Assembly: GCA_039881145.1 (NCBI GenBank) | Contig: JAYKKI010000009.1 | Location: 9,053,501 to 9,117,500 of the forward strand | Direction: 5' to 3' | DNA from: Druceiella hillmani | Lineage: Eukaryota > Arthropoda > Insecta > Lepidoptera > Hepialidae | DNA length: 64,000 bases | Shown: positions 51,075 to 63,835 of the stretch, in pieces | Numbering within the stretch: position 1 is the stretch's first letter | Layout: every line of letters begins with the position of its first letter | The notes under the pieces: generated by a model | The model's input: the letters and a program-made list of their open reading frames with translations, nothing else | Told to the model about the DNA's origin: nothing | The model's database searches: none | Position numbers and translations under genes: made by a program

Positions 51075-52039
51075 ATACAAAAAAAGAAAATTTAATCGAA
51101 TTGGGAACCTGATCTTTATTCGTAGTCTTTTAACAATTAAATTATTCGAGTCTATTCAATGTTATGGAAGATAACATGGATCGATGCGATACCGCTAAGT
51201 TAAAGAGTCAGTAGATAAAAATTATATTAAAGCAATTTGTTTACTTCTATTGTTAAATTTTGAAATGTTTGCTGCGTCAGACGCTTTATTGTCACAAGGA
51301 AAATTAAACAGCCAACATGCAATATTGCTGCTGAAGTAGAAATTACGAGAGATTTAGTTAAATGTATACAGTCAGTTAAATAATATATATTTTCCGACAA
51401 CGCTATTTTTCTACATTGATGTCAATATGCCCATCGGGAGAAATATTGAGAAATGTTTTTCCCGATATTCAGTAAAAAAGCGCCACTATCGAAAAGTTAA
51501 CAACCGCTAATCAAATCGCTATTTAATACGGTTGAGAGTAAGTTAGTGTTAGGACCTCATGTCAGTTCTATTTACATTCTTAGTAAATGGTGTCAGAACC
51601 TAATTTTCAATATACAAGATATACAAAATTAAAGCAACAAAATTTGCTAGACTCATTATTAAAAACTCATTGCAGTAAAAAAAAATAATAGAAAATGAGA
51701 GATTATATGTTAATCCGATATGAAGAAATTAAATACATTTTCATTAGAACTATATGTGAAACATTTGAGGAGAATGGTTCTTAAGGAATAAGGATAAATG
51801 TGCGTTAACATTTTAGTTGAGAAAAAATAATAATTTTCACATTAAGTGGAAAAGTGAATTTCTTTGTAAGGATGTAAAAACATGACTTTGAATGAAGTTG
51901 GACACTACACATTTGCATACTTTTATAACAATGCTTATCAATCAATTGTTCCGTGATGTCAGTGTTCAGTATTTTGTGAATTTAATCATCTTTTTTTTAA
52001 ACACAACGAAATTATTTGTTTTCATTTTCTTACACTAGA
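51075..52039 (+). repeat. 965 bp direct repeat, copy 1
   Basis: Begins atacaaaaaaagaaaattta and ends ttttcttacactaga. It is nearly identical to 52050-53014; by eye I found one substitution (atattgagaaatg against atatttagaaatg). It has no ORF of note, no TG...CA ends as in LTRs, and no clear inverted termini. Confidence 0.97.
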
Positions 52040-52049
52040 GAATAAGTAA

Positions 52050-53014
52050 ATACAAAAAAAGAAAATTTAATCGAATTGGGAACCTGATCTTTATTCGTAG
52101 TCTTTTAACAATTAAATTATTCGAGTCTATTCAATGTTATGGAAGATAACATGGATCGATGCGATACCGCTAAGTTAAAGAGTCAGTAGATAAAAATTAT
52201 ATTAAAGCAATTTGTTTACTTCTATTGTTAAATTTTGAAATGTTTGCTGCGTCAGACGCTTTATTGTCACAAGGAAAATTAAACAGCCAACATGCAATAT
52301 TGCTGCTGAAGTAGAAATTACGAGAGATTTAGTTAAATGTATACAGTCAGTTAAATAATATATATTTTCCGACAACGCTATTTTTCTACATTGATGTCAA
52401 TATGCCCATCGGGAGAAATATTTAGAAATGTTTTTCCCGATATTCAGTAAAAAAGCGCCACTATCGAAAAGTTAACAACCGCTAATCAAATCGCTATTTA
52501 ATACGGTTGAGAGTAAGTTAGTGTTAGGACCTCATGTCAGTTCTATTTACATTCTTAGTAAATGGTGTCAGAACCTAATTTTCAATATACAAGATATACA
52601 AAATTAAAGCAACAAAATTTGCTAGACTCATTATTAAAAACTCATTGCAGTAAAAAAAAATAATAGAAAATGAGAGATTATATGTTAATCCGATATGAAG
52701 AAATTAAATACATTTTCATTAGAACTATATGTGAAACATTTGAGGAGAATGGTTCTTAAGGAATAAGGATAAATGTGCGTTAACATTTTAGTTGAGAAAA
52801 AATAATAATTTTCACATTAAGTGGAAAAGTGAATTTCTTTGTAAGGATGTAAAAACATGACTTTGAATGAAGTTGGACACTACACATTTGCATACTTTTA
52901 TAACAATGCTTATCAATCAATTGTTCCGTGATGTCAGTGTTCAGTATTTTGTGAATTTAATCATCTTTTTTTTAAACACAACGAAATTATTTGTTTTCAT
53001 TTTCTTACACTAGA
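52050..53014 (+). repeat. 965 bp direct repeat, copy 2
   Basis: Second member of the pair, separated from the first by 10 bp (gaataagtaa). Confidence 0.97.
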
Positions 53015-54020
53015 ATCATAACAACAGAACTCTCGTTGAATTACGTCTTTAGTCTGTTTTTCTGTCATCAGTTACAGTTCTTCAAAATGATTTTAGTTAC
53101 AAATTTCGAATCATATATAGCCCTAGTATAACCATTGACGTTGTGGAGAAGAAATAAATTTGTTTGAAGGTTTAGCAGTTGGAAAACATTTTAAAGGTTA
53201 CAGTGTGAAATGACAAAGTAAACCTCTTCAAATGAAATTTAAAAATGTGTAACTTAATTTTTAACACAATTTCTTTTTAACAAATCTTACAAAAATATTT
53301 GAAGCATCAATGACTTCCAGCTATTCCCAAGAATAAGAAACAGTCCGAAATTACGAAAAATTTTAAACACTGGTTGGGAAGTTTATATCAACAAATCATT
53401 ATCAGCACCCCATTGCATTAAATATTTTTATTTTCATTAAATATTTTTGCATTCACATTGCATTATATATAAATAAATTAACTGTTCAAATCGAAATTAA
53501 AATTCACAATTTTAATGTTAGCGCAAAATTTTGGCAAATAATCTTAATTACCCATGCCAAAACTGTATTTGACTGATTTTTTAATTAAATCATGATTGAT
53601 ACTATAAGTCTATAGATATACCGTCCGCTTTAATCTTAACTGAAACATATTAACTTTAAATAAAGTTTAGAATTAGTCAAATATTACCCACATTCAAACT
53701 AGATATCATCGCTTTAAACTTCATTTATTACAGACCCCTGTCTCAGACAGATTACTAAAATAGTTAACGCAGGAACGCTGCCTCTAATCGAAGTGAGATC
53801 AAGCAAGGACCATTAGCAGTAACTCGACGATTGTCAACGTGTTCGCCAAAGTTCCGAATGCTGAAACTTCCGGTGAACTTTATAAACTGCGCATTTTGTA
53901 AACTAGCTTCTGAAAGACGAGTGGCAATGGTTTTAGTTTTCACATAAAATACGGCGAAAAATGTTTAGTGTTAATCAATACACAAACTTTTATTTTAATT
54001 CAAGTTATATTTTTACGATT
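53015..54020. other. AT-rich DNA, nothing recognised
   Basis: No feature supported. Confidence 0.5.
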
Positions 54021-54039
54021 CTGTTTACCTTAAGAGTCG

Positions 54040-54245
54040 TCACCTAAATCCGTCGTCGCTCTGGTGTGTTGTATTGCTTACAAGGCATATGGCCTTTTAT
54101 TGCGCGACGAACCGCGAGGACCCAGGTTCGGTTCCCGACCACTCGTCCAGCGGGTTTGGACTGCTGTTCAGGTTGACTGTAAGAGAGAGCTCTCGTACCA
54201 CGAAATTTTCTTGTCTTCGGTAAGACTCATCACGTAAACTCGAAA
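54040..54245 (+). mobile_element. tRNA-derived SINE, copy 2
   Basis: A-box-like gtattgcttacaaggc near 54071 and canonical-looking B box ggttcggttcc (54125-54135). The body ggtttggactgctgttcagg ... gtaagagagagctctc matches the minus-strand copy at 44.5 kb. Similar sequences at the two edges (ttaagagtcgtcacctaaat at 54031 and gtaagactcatcacgtaaac at about 54220) may be diverged flanking duplications. Confidence 0.8.
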
Positions 54246-54485
54246 AATATTAAGTGTAAACCAACATATCTAAAAGGACAGACACTTTAAAAACCTTTCA
54301 TAGCTTACGATATTAATTGAATAGACACGATATTTAAGTATAGCTAAGTAAATAGCGCAGATGATGTTAATATCGTAGAAAAACTATAACAAATACCTAA
54401 TTGTTACTACAAAATAAAATTTTGGTAAGAAGTTTGAATGGATTTTTGATACAAACAATTTAGATATCCAACGAAATATTATTAC

Positions 54486-54575
54486 GTATCCGTTCGTTCC
54501 GTGATCCACGTTTGCATTATATAAATTCGATAGTATCCGTTACATCCGTCATCCACGTTTACATTACGTAAATTA
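54486..54575. repeat. Imperfect tandem duplication, period about 47 bp
   Basis: gtatccgttcgttccgtgat-ccacgtttgcatta is repeated as gtatccgttacatccgtcat-ccacgtttacatta. Confidence 0.8.
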
Positions 54576-54579
54576 TAAG

Positions 54580-55930
54580 GTCGTACGGGTAGAAAATAGA
54601 ACACTGAAAATAAAAGAGCAATGTGAAAAGAAAAGGAAACAATGGTTGAGGTAATTTTCAAATTATTTGACTTAACTTCAATAAAGAAATTTAAAGATGT
54701 TTTAAAAGACATTGTTTTAAACACTTTTTCACAATTCACTTCACTTTAAAAAAGAAGTTTCAGAGAAAAATTCTAAAATAAATTAATTGGTTAATAAAAA
54801 AAATCAATAAAAACTGAAACATTATTTGTGTATATTATATAATAAATCAAATTTAACGGATAAATATTATTCCTTTTGCAAATATACCTACCATTTAGTT
54901 CGTTTCTTGGCCAATTCCAAAAAGGTTTGATTAAACAGAGTTTATCTCCTATAGATATATTTATTTAAACTCGACAAGAGCCAGTTTCTAACTAACTGAA
55001 GTATGCGGTAATGTCACGGTTTTATAGTTGTCATTATTCTCTAGATGACATCGTTAGAACATGGCGTAATAATTTCAAAGACAAACTTAAAGATGTGAAA
55101 ACAATATCTCCCTTAGATTTTATAATAAAGAGGCGTCATATTCAGCCCAGATGTATGAAATATAACTATATCTTTTATTGCATGTAAAAATGTATATCTT
55201 CCTGGCGTGTGATATAACATTTAGTAATGTATAAATAAAAATCTACTTATTTGTTAGTAACAATTTAAAAATTAGTATGCGAATTGCTAACCATATTGTC
55301 AGTTGTTATTGTTGGAAAGTTAAGATGAAAAGCAATAACTGAATAATATAAATTTAGACCAAGAAAAGTCAAATAGTCAAAAAATCGCTGCGATAATAAA
55401 ATATATACAATGGTATATAACCAGCTAAGACTATTTTTATCCGGCCCATTGGGAACAATTCTTGGCAACTTAAAGGAGTATTTATTTTTCACATCCCTGT
55501 AACCTGTTTTTCACATCCATTTTATTCGAAAACCTAGATTTTTATCTCACAAACTAAGTTTCAAATAATATTTACTAGCATTACCTTTTAACGTAAATAG
55601 TCATTATAAAGTATTAATAAGTGTATACTTGCTTTTGTAGTAGGTTTTCAGCGAAAACCTAGAAATTACCTGCTATTAAATGAGACTAATTAGAGCATAA
55701 ACATAATTTGATTACATTGCATTTTTTGATTATTTTTATTATTTGTTGTTTTAACATTCACCCTTTATTAATATCAATATGAAACAGCGGCACATATTAT
55801 TTACTCCCCATATGACTAAAATGAAATAATTTGCGTAAATTTAAATAGTTTTTGTAATAAAATTAACGAAACCATATTTTGCCTGGTACCCATTTTAAGT
55901 TCTGTATACACGAATGTAGAAATGTGAAAA
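54580..55930. other. AT-rich DNA, nothing recognised
   Basis: No feature supported. Confidence 0.5.
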
Positions 55931-55935
55931 CGTTG

Positions 55936-55984
55936 CATATCTATATCTATATGTATATATAAATATAATATATACATACATATG

Positions 55985-56054
<70 letters not shown>

Positions 56055-56056
56055 TA
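55936..56056. repeat. (TA)n microsatellite
   Basis: Imperfect left part (tatctatatg), then about 60 bp of pure TA. Confidence 0.95.
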
Positions 56057-56209
56057 TATTAAGTAAAAATATGTTATCATGCATTATCGGTAGCTATAAA
56101 TAAGTGGCAAAAATATATTATTTTAGTCTCTATTCCGTTTTTGTTTTTATTTGTCATTAGACATCCTAAAAAAAGTTTCAATTGAAATTAAAAATATAAG
56201 TGTAATGGT

Positions 56210-56880
56210 GTTTTAGTACAGCTTCGACTGTACCCAAGCACCAGTTGTTAACTTACATCACGTTTAACTCACAGTATCGAAGTTTTAACCGTAACCGCAT
56301 TTACTCATAAATTAGACCGTTTGGTCGTGGAACGTGTATATATTTGGATATACATTAATTATCGACGCGTGATACTAATGAATTTCTGTCTTGTGGAATA
56401 TTTAAGTTGAACTTCATCTTATTCATAGCATCGGATGTTAAATTACATCATATATAACTCACACTATTGAAGTTGTAACCGTGTCTGAATGTAATGTAGT
56501 CGGATTGACTGTGAAAATTGCATATACTTCGATAAATAATTTTAGACGCGTGATAATAATAAAATATTTTGTAGATAAAATTTACATTTCATGGATTATT
56601 TAAGTTGAACTTTTGACTGAATCCTAGCCCAGATGTTAACTTATATCATATGAACTCACACCATCGGAATTGTATGCTTAACTACATGTAAAATAATCCG
56701 ATGGATAGTGCAAGCGGTATATATTTGTTTATAGATATTTATCGACTCACGATGCTAATGAATTATTTTATTGACGTTGTTTACATTTCGTTGAATATTT
56801 ACGCTGATCTTTCAACTGAGTCTTAGCACCAGATATTAACTTACATCATATGAACTCGTACAATAGAAATTACAAGAAAT
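56210..56880 (+). repeat. Tandem array, period about 190-200 bp, about 3.4 copies
   Basis: caccagatgttaacttacat-catatgaactcac recurs at about 56242, 56431, 56630 and 56831. Shared internal phrases are tatcgacgcgtgatactaat and gaatatttaagttgaactt. Units are moderately diverged. This looks like a short satellite-type array, non-coding. Confidence 0.85.
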
Positions 56881-57149
56881 ACAATTTCTTTTTCTCTAGA
56901 AATTATATTTTGTTTTTTTCTCTGCAATGTCTTTTGCTGTAGAATAATGAAGGGTCTTTATATACATATTAATGTTCATAGATATGTTTTGATGTAAACG
57001 TAATGTTTCCCGAATCGCAAGATGCAAAATCTAAATAAGCAAAAATGAACTGGTTAAATTGATTAGCGCAATTTAGGTGGAGTATAGGTGAAGCATAGGT
57101 ATTTGCAATTAATCAAAACATTAAGTTAGGAAGATGGTCTGTATGTTAA

Positions 57150-58140
57150 AAGTATACCGCGGGCCGAAGGTTGTTAACTAATACTTTAATTAAATCTTAC
57201 GGCGGAGTGAAATATTCACGAGTAAACTAAAATCTTAAATTAAAATCTACACCAAAACTTCAAACATACTTTAACTGAGGAAAATTAAAGTGTAACTTAT
57301 ATTTAGTTAAACTGAAAAGCTTATTTAGTATTATAACTGAAATTTCGAGTGAGAACTTCCTAGATGGACCGAATTGTAAAGTTTGTTGGCAGTTTCAGCC
57401 CCAGATCAGTCGTGAGTTACACCTCAACATCTCAGCCGTTCTTCGATTAGATGCTGCGTATGTATCTTAACATATTTCCAAATTTATCTTAAATTTTTTG
57501 GGATAATTTGAGGATAAATTTAACACATTTATAGGAATAATTTCATAATTTATACCTCTAAATTTAGTGCACTAACAGTACATTTATGTGTATCCCTTAT
57601 GTGTAACCTTAGGTGTGATTGTATTAAGAACACTATAAAAAAGGCTTATATTTGATTATGTTTGATGATTATATATGTTGAAAACTATCGATTTAATTAG
57701 TTCGCGTGGAAATTAGTGGCGTTTCTATTCCCAAGCGCTATATTAGGCCGCCGCTTTGGCGTACATATTAAGTTTCATAATTCCCGTGATTGGCTAATAA
57801 ATTATTTCGACGTTTTATATTCCATTAAATGTGGTATTTAATTTATGAATATATAAACATAACATTGCTGATTCCGTTCTATAACTTTTTGTCATCTTTC
57901 CACCAATTTGTTAAAGCAGGCTTATAAAATGTTTGATGTTTACTGATGGAGAACTAATCCAGTTATCTTTTTTTTTTAAAACAGAGGTTTTCCCATTCGA
58001 AGAGTTCTACAGCGGCCAGAACAAACAATTCGGAATTATTCCGAGCAGTTAAAGAAATATGAGGTTGGGCGTTGACGTGGTGGACGATGACTTTCTTCTG
58101 ATTTCTTCATTTTGGATGCAACGGTATGCTTGAGATGATA
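57150..58140 (-). repeat. Duplicated block 3, copy c (inverted)
   Basis: The reverse complement matches 26850-27560 and 39605-40495: ctggccgct-gtagaactcttcg (58015-57990), cggtccatctaggaagttct (57372-57353) and agtttactcgtgaatatttc (about 57224-57205). Confidence 0.8.
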
Positions 58141-59400
58141 GTCCTTTTTCATAGCAAGAACTTACAACTTATACATTGATGCAACAAGTAATGCATTTAT
58201 ATCCCATCATACTAAAAAATAATTTGCCGTTATTTTTTAATGCTTTATTGTAAATGTTCATGTGAGTAGTTAAATTAGCTTTAGTGAATGAATTTAGCAC
58301 CCGAGCATTGTAACGAAAAATAAATCTTAACTGTGGTATAACAATTTTATATTTGTACGAGATATATTAAGTATTGCAACAATATCTACGTCGAATAAAT
58401 TAGATGACCAAAGCGAGTGCGTATATGAATAAGCATAATAGCTAGCATAATAGCTAGTTACAAAATTTTCAGAATGAAATTTGGTGTATCACTAATAAGA
58501 CATGTCCTGTTAAAGCATCGTTTCCATACGCAGCATAAATATTTTTATAAGCTTCCACAAATGGTTTAATTTTTTTGGTAGTAAAAGGGCGACCTGGAAT
58601 AAAGCTAGAAAAAACTGTCATCAGAAAGGCAATGTAATATTTTAAATTTAAATTTTAAATAAATTTTGTCTTTGATCAAAGGAAAATAAAATTAAGTGAT
58701 CAACATTTTTTTTGACAAGAGCTTATTCAACCGCCTCAAGACTGTTATTTAATTTCTGAATGTAAAGACAGAAATTCGCTTTTGTGTCTTTACCCTCGGA
58801 AATAGTTTTCGATTTTAACTGCAAACAATCGAAAGAGCAATACAAATAACCTATAGGTTTTTCGGTTCCTATGTAGTTACTTTTCTCCATAGGTAAAAAA
58901 TATGGAATGATATCCGAGCCCGGAAATTTTCATTGTAAATTGGATGCTGCTTTCGGATTTTATAAGTCTATGATATTGTGCACGTACATATACATCGACT
59001 CAGTGCGATTTTTGTTTATACACTAACATTTACTTTGTCTCATTAATATTATTTCTCATAATTAGTACATTTTTGCTCTCATTAATCCCTCCCGATTACT
59101 TGTTCAATACTTTTATCGCTTTGATGAAAGTATGAAGTAAAATATTACAAAACCCAAATACATCTTATTATATTCCATATTTGAAAAACGTAGCGCGCAA
59201 AAGAAACTGACATCAATGTACTCCGGAGTACATTTATAGATAAGTATGTAAAAATTTGCCTGCAGCGATTTGCGCATAGATTATTGGAAAACAGCGGTTC
59301 GAGTAACAAAACTACTCTAACATAAAAACCAAAAGAAGTCAATCCGAGCAAATAATGTACCTTCAATCCGTCAACGAAAAGTAGTGTTTCATATTCGTGT
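58141..59400 (-). pseudogene. hAT-linked repeat, minus-strand diverged copy
   Basis: 58770-59165 matches the hAT 3' flank: tcattaat...ccctcccgattacttgttca-atacttttatcgct is the counterpart of the 22.8 kb and 26.5 kb copies. Further upstream on the minus strand (59310-59165) a weakly similar frame SINVLRSTLMSVSFARYVFQ may be the worn dimerisation end, but this is uncertain. Confidence 0.6.
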
Positions 59401-62400
59401 TCTTCTCAAATTAGTTTAGAATCCAAGAATGTCTGAAAGATAATAAAACCGCGACTTTATCCACGCGGCCATATCAAGATGTTCAAAATATATGAGTCAC
59501 GTGGAAGATGAAGGAGCTCCACGTGAAGGGTATTCATTTTTATTATTTGAGTTACAAAATTCCAGGAAAGAGGAGGGCTATGAAGGAGGTTGGCAAAAGT
59601 TCATGTAATTTTGGGTCGAGGTATTATATGAAAAATTGGCCCAGGTATTACTGCGAAATTGGCCCAGGTAAAAAAATAAGCTTATTAGACTAATATCTAA
59701 ATAATTAATTAGACAAATGAGAAATCTTGTTGGTTTTATGAGAAATCAGGGTATTTTTGTTTTTTTCTTATTTCTCATTAACCATTTTTGATATTTTTAT
59801 CATAATTTAAAAATATTTTAATATTTTGAAAATAATATTAAATTATCGACGAAAAGAGTTTTTTTGTTTTCTTTTAATCTCGCAAACTATATTTAATTTT
59901 TTCCTGATTGTCTATCAGTAAATAGTTTCGTTTATATATTCTAAAAAACTTTTCAAGTACGAGTGGTACTGACACTACGTTGGTTACTTACACGTTTAAG
60001 CGTTTATAAATATTGAAGGGTATATAATATTATTATTGAACTATTTACAAAACTCATTTTTTTTTAGAACGAAACTATATCGCCTTCTGAAAATTTCACA
60101 GGTCAAGTTAAAAAAAATATTTTGTATGTGGTATAACTAACTTTAATTGTATTTTGTCTTACTTTTTGCCAACGGGAATTATTGATTGAATTGGTGATAT
60201 TTTAAGGGTTCTAATGGATTGCGTTGACTTAGAAACTTGTTTTTTTAATAGCACCAAGAAACCCTAAACTCAAGTATTTGAAACTGATACCTTTACCCGT
60301 TTCTGAGCAAAATGGGCTTGATTGACCGATAGATGGGCAAGAAAGTGATAGAATAACAAAGGGTGCCTTTTTTCCTTCCGAGATAAAGAATCTCAAAAAG
60401 ATCAGCTTTTTAGAAACTTAAGTTAGCTTCACTTGTATGTACGTATGTTTGTATATATGTATGAATGTAATAACCATTTTCATGAAATTTTTATCCACTT
60501 CCAGGCGTCCAAATTATTTGAAATTACGCATACGTATTTAGAATCGATCATAATACAATAATTTCATAACTAAAAATTTATAAAATAAAATTACAATTTA
60601 AAAAAAGTGAAATTACCTGCTTTTGTTGATGTTTATCTATATCAGAGGACATCTCAAAACTTGGCATAACTTAATTTTTTTTAATAAATGCAAACAATTA
60701 GTGCTTGACAAAAAACAACTTTAATGTGAATAAGGCGTAAGGTACTCTCTACTAACATTTTCATAACAAGAACTGTATCCTTTTTTCAGCTTATTTTAAA
60801 AAATTTAATACTATATTGTGAAATATCCTTTCGCTCTTGGTCAAAATCTACAATAGCGTGTTTTTAAAACTAAAATTTAATTTTAAACTTATGTTCCGTT
60901 TCTGTTACGTCAGTCTCATTTCCGCCCGTCTCTTTTCTCCAGTAACTTCAAAGCATAAATAAAACATATTATTCTCCCCAGAGGCCACTCGGTCAAAGCG
61001 AGCAAGATTACCAAGATTTACAATTTGCGCATAATACTATACTATACTACAACACGTAAACATTTCATTACAATGATATGAATAGTAATCCGTTAATAAA
61101 ATACATTTTATTTCGATCTTCATGGATTTCTTGGACTGCATAATTACGTCTAATTCGGTTAATTTATTACACATAATGAGAACGGAAAAAAATAAAGTAA
61201 GTAACGTATTCGGTATACGTAGGAATGTTATGGTTTCAAATTTGGTTTTCAGAAAAGTATTTATCCCATAATAATGTGACTAGAAAAAGGGCCGAATTCC
61301 CCCTTAAAAACTTAGTTGATCAAAATATTCGAATCTTTGCAATTATATCAGGATAATGTTGGTGAATGAGTAAAGCAAAGTTTACGTTTAGATTTTTTTA
61401 ATATTATGCATTTCAAAATATTGAACTTTTGTAGATTCTTATTTACGTACCGCTTTGCTATGTGATAAGATTAGTAAAATCATTCGATTTCTCTCTTTAT
61501 AGAACTGTGGTTGTAAGGGCGATAAGTATATGAAACCTATTTACTACATCTTACGTTTTTAAGTGGAATTGGTTTTTCTACATTAATTCTTGTAATGGCA
61601 TTTCATATCTTTTTGTTGAGTTTCTGTAAGATCTGATGACGACCACAGGGCAAGAATAATGTTAATACATTTTATAGGTTGTTACTTTCACTTTTCTTTA
61701 TTTCTTTTTCTAGGGCTCTTAAGAATATTGCATTATATTCGGTCATACTATGCAGAGATGGTCTTTAACATTTTTGAGACCGCACTTCACAAATTCGATG
61801 GAATGCAAATCTTATCTATAATTTTTTGACACCGATTGTATTCACAATAACCGGTTTTATTGCCTTAATATAATGGGTATCGAAATTAATTGAGTGGACT
61901 TCATCAAGCGTCTCCTTTCGAGTCAACAAGGCATAAGTTTTTAACCTTGCGAGAAAACAGTGTCGTTGAGAATAGGTTTTTATTATAGTTATAATATCTA
62001 CCACTTATTTACAGTACTAAGTTTAAAGGATGTAGGAGTTATTTATAATAAAACTCTTATTGATAATAAAGTGATTCGTGTATCGACCGTGGTTATATTT
62101 AATAATGCTTTAACGCCATTTCCTTACTAGTGCCACCATCATATTGATAGATCAGTACACAATTCTCATGTACTTTTAACAGTTTGACTCACAAAAATAA
62201 TTTGTAGAGCGATGCGCAATTATGAAGGTAGGTGTTAGTATATATTCACCACTTTATTTTCAGCTGTAAATTCGAAGTTCTTCCTAATAATCCACCATGT
62301 GTTATATACTATTTGTTCCAACTCTAGAAGTGTACATTCGTATACCGAATAAAAAGTAATTGCGTATACATAATAAGAATAAAAAATGATTACACGTACC

Positions 62401-62730
62401 TTCGAAATATGTAAATATGATGTACCGCCTGGAATTGAATTACTCTACGGGCACAAGGTCGCCACGGTCAGCTCTAAAAATTTTGTTTATTTCTCACACA
62501 GTAATAGATGAGTATTTTTTATCGTAGACAACTTCTTAAAAAATATGAAAAATGAAACAATTACCTTTGTAAAGAAAAGATATGTTCGACTAATTAAAAG
62601 TTTTTCGTGTTTCAAAAGAAACTTTAAAATATCAATTGTTCAATGATTTGCAACACATATAATCCAATAAAATTGCTTAATCCACTATAGAAATTCATAA
62701 GTAATAAGAAGGTCGATACACACGCCCAAA
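59401..62730. other. AT-rich DNA, nothing firm
   Basis: A 26 bp tandem duplication (aaattggcccaggtatta) lies at about 59631-59670. Otherwise no gene, terminus or repeat family was recognised. Confidence 0.5.
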
Positions 62731-62731
62731 G

Positions 62732-62936
62732 GCGCGCGCGTGCACATATGTACACGCACACGGGCTTTCCTGTATATCTGTGTATGTGTGTTTATACACA
62801 CATACACACACGCGCGCGCATGTACACACACATATCCACATACACATATGCACACGTACACACACGAATGTATAAATACAAAATTGCACACGCACAGATG
62901 CACACGCATGTACACACACACATGTATATACACATA
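62732..62936. repeat. Alternating purine-pyrimidine (CA/TG/CG) tract
   Basis: Mixed gcgcgcgc, acacac, tgtgtg and atgtac units over about 200 bp. All reading frames are open by composition, giving spurious His/Thr/Tyr or Cys/Val ORFs on both strands. Potential Z-DNA. Confidence 0.9.
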
Positions 62937-62939
62937 AAG

Positions 62940-63830
62940 AATTTGCCGATATGTAATGATATAAAAGGAAACCATGGCGATTTACATGAATTTAAAAATA
63001 CTTTGCACATCCGGAATGGGTAAGTGATTCATTTACTTAACGTACATCGTACGTATGGAAATTTTAACAGATTTAAACTTTATGTTCTGTTTCTAGTAAA
63101 CAATTTCCAAATACTATAGTGAAGAGACAGTGAATGATAATGTAAATAAGGTACAACATGTGCAGTTTTTGATGCCAAACATCCCGTCATAATCTGTTAT
63201 TCTTCTTCCGATATACTTGTTATGATATTTGCTGGAAATAAGTCATAAGTACGTCAAAATAGCTACGTAACGCCTCAAGTGAAGGTTGCAGTGTTGACAA
63301 AATGTATCCATATATTTTTAAAATTAATCCATGTGCACAAATTTGCATTACTTAGGTATAAGTTTATAGACTATTATACTATTAGTACCAATATTATGTC
63401 CAACTGAACATAATATTAGTACTTGTATTTTAATTACCAGGTATATAAAATATAGATCAGAAATTATAGGTGCTTAAGTTTCTAAGTTATTAAGATATAC
63501 TTGGTAACAAAATAGGTCTAAAAATAAAAAAAAATAGTTCTGTATTCAAAGCAGCCATATAGACATAATTTTAAATAAGAGTTTTCTCTCTAGGTTAGAA
63601 AATTACATAACTTATCTAAAATTTAACATATTCAGTTCAGATGCTAAAAACGTATGTCGACGGATGGACGGACAACGTCACCACAAGAATAAGGTTCTTT
63701 TCTAAATCGAATTATAATCGATCGTAACTAGTTAGGTTTTCATGAGTTTAAATTACGCAATTAAATTATTATCTAACTGATTTATTTAATATTAAAAACT
63801 ATAATTTTTTGTTTTAAGAAATGAACCAAT
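62940..63830. other. AT-rich DNA, nothing recognised
   Basis: Sequence up to the hAT fragment at the window edge; no feature supported. Confidence 0.45.
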
Positions 63831-63835
63831 AAAAT

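Noticed and set aside
51075..53014. LTR retrotransposon with 965 bp LTRs
   Set aside because: Only 10 bp separate the repeats, no internal gag-pol, no TG...CA ends and no primer-binding site.
62685..63023. Overlapping ORFs on both strands rich in Cys/Val or His/Thr
   Set aside because: All follow from the alternating CA/TG/CG tract; no start context or conserved domain.
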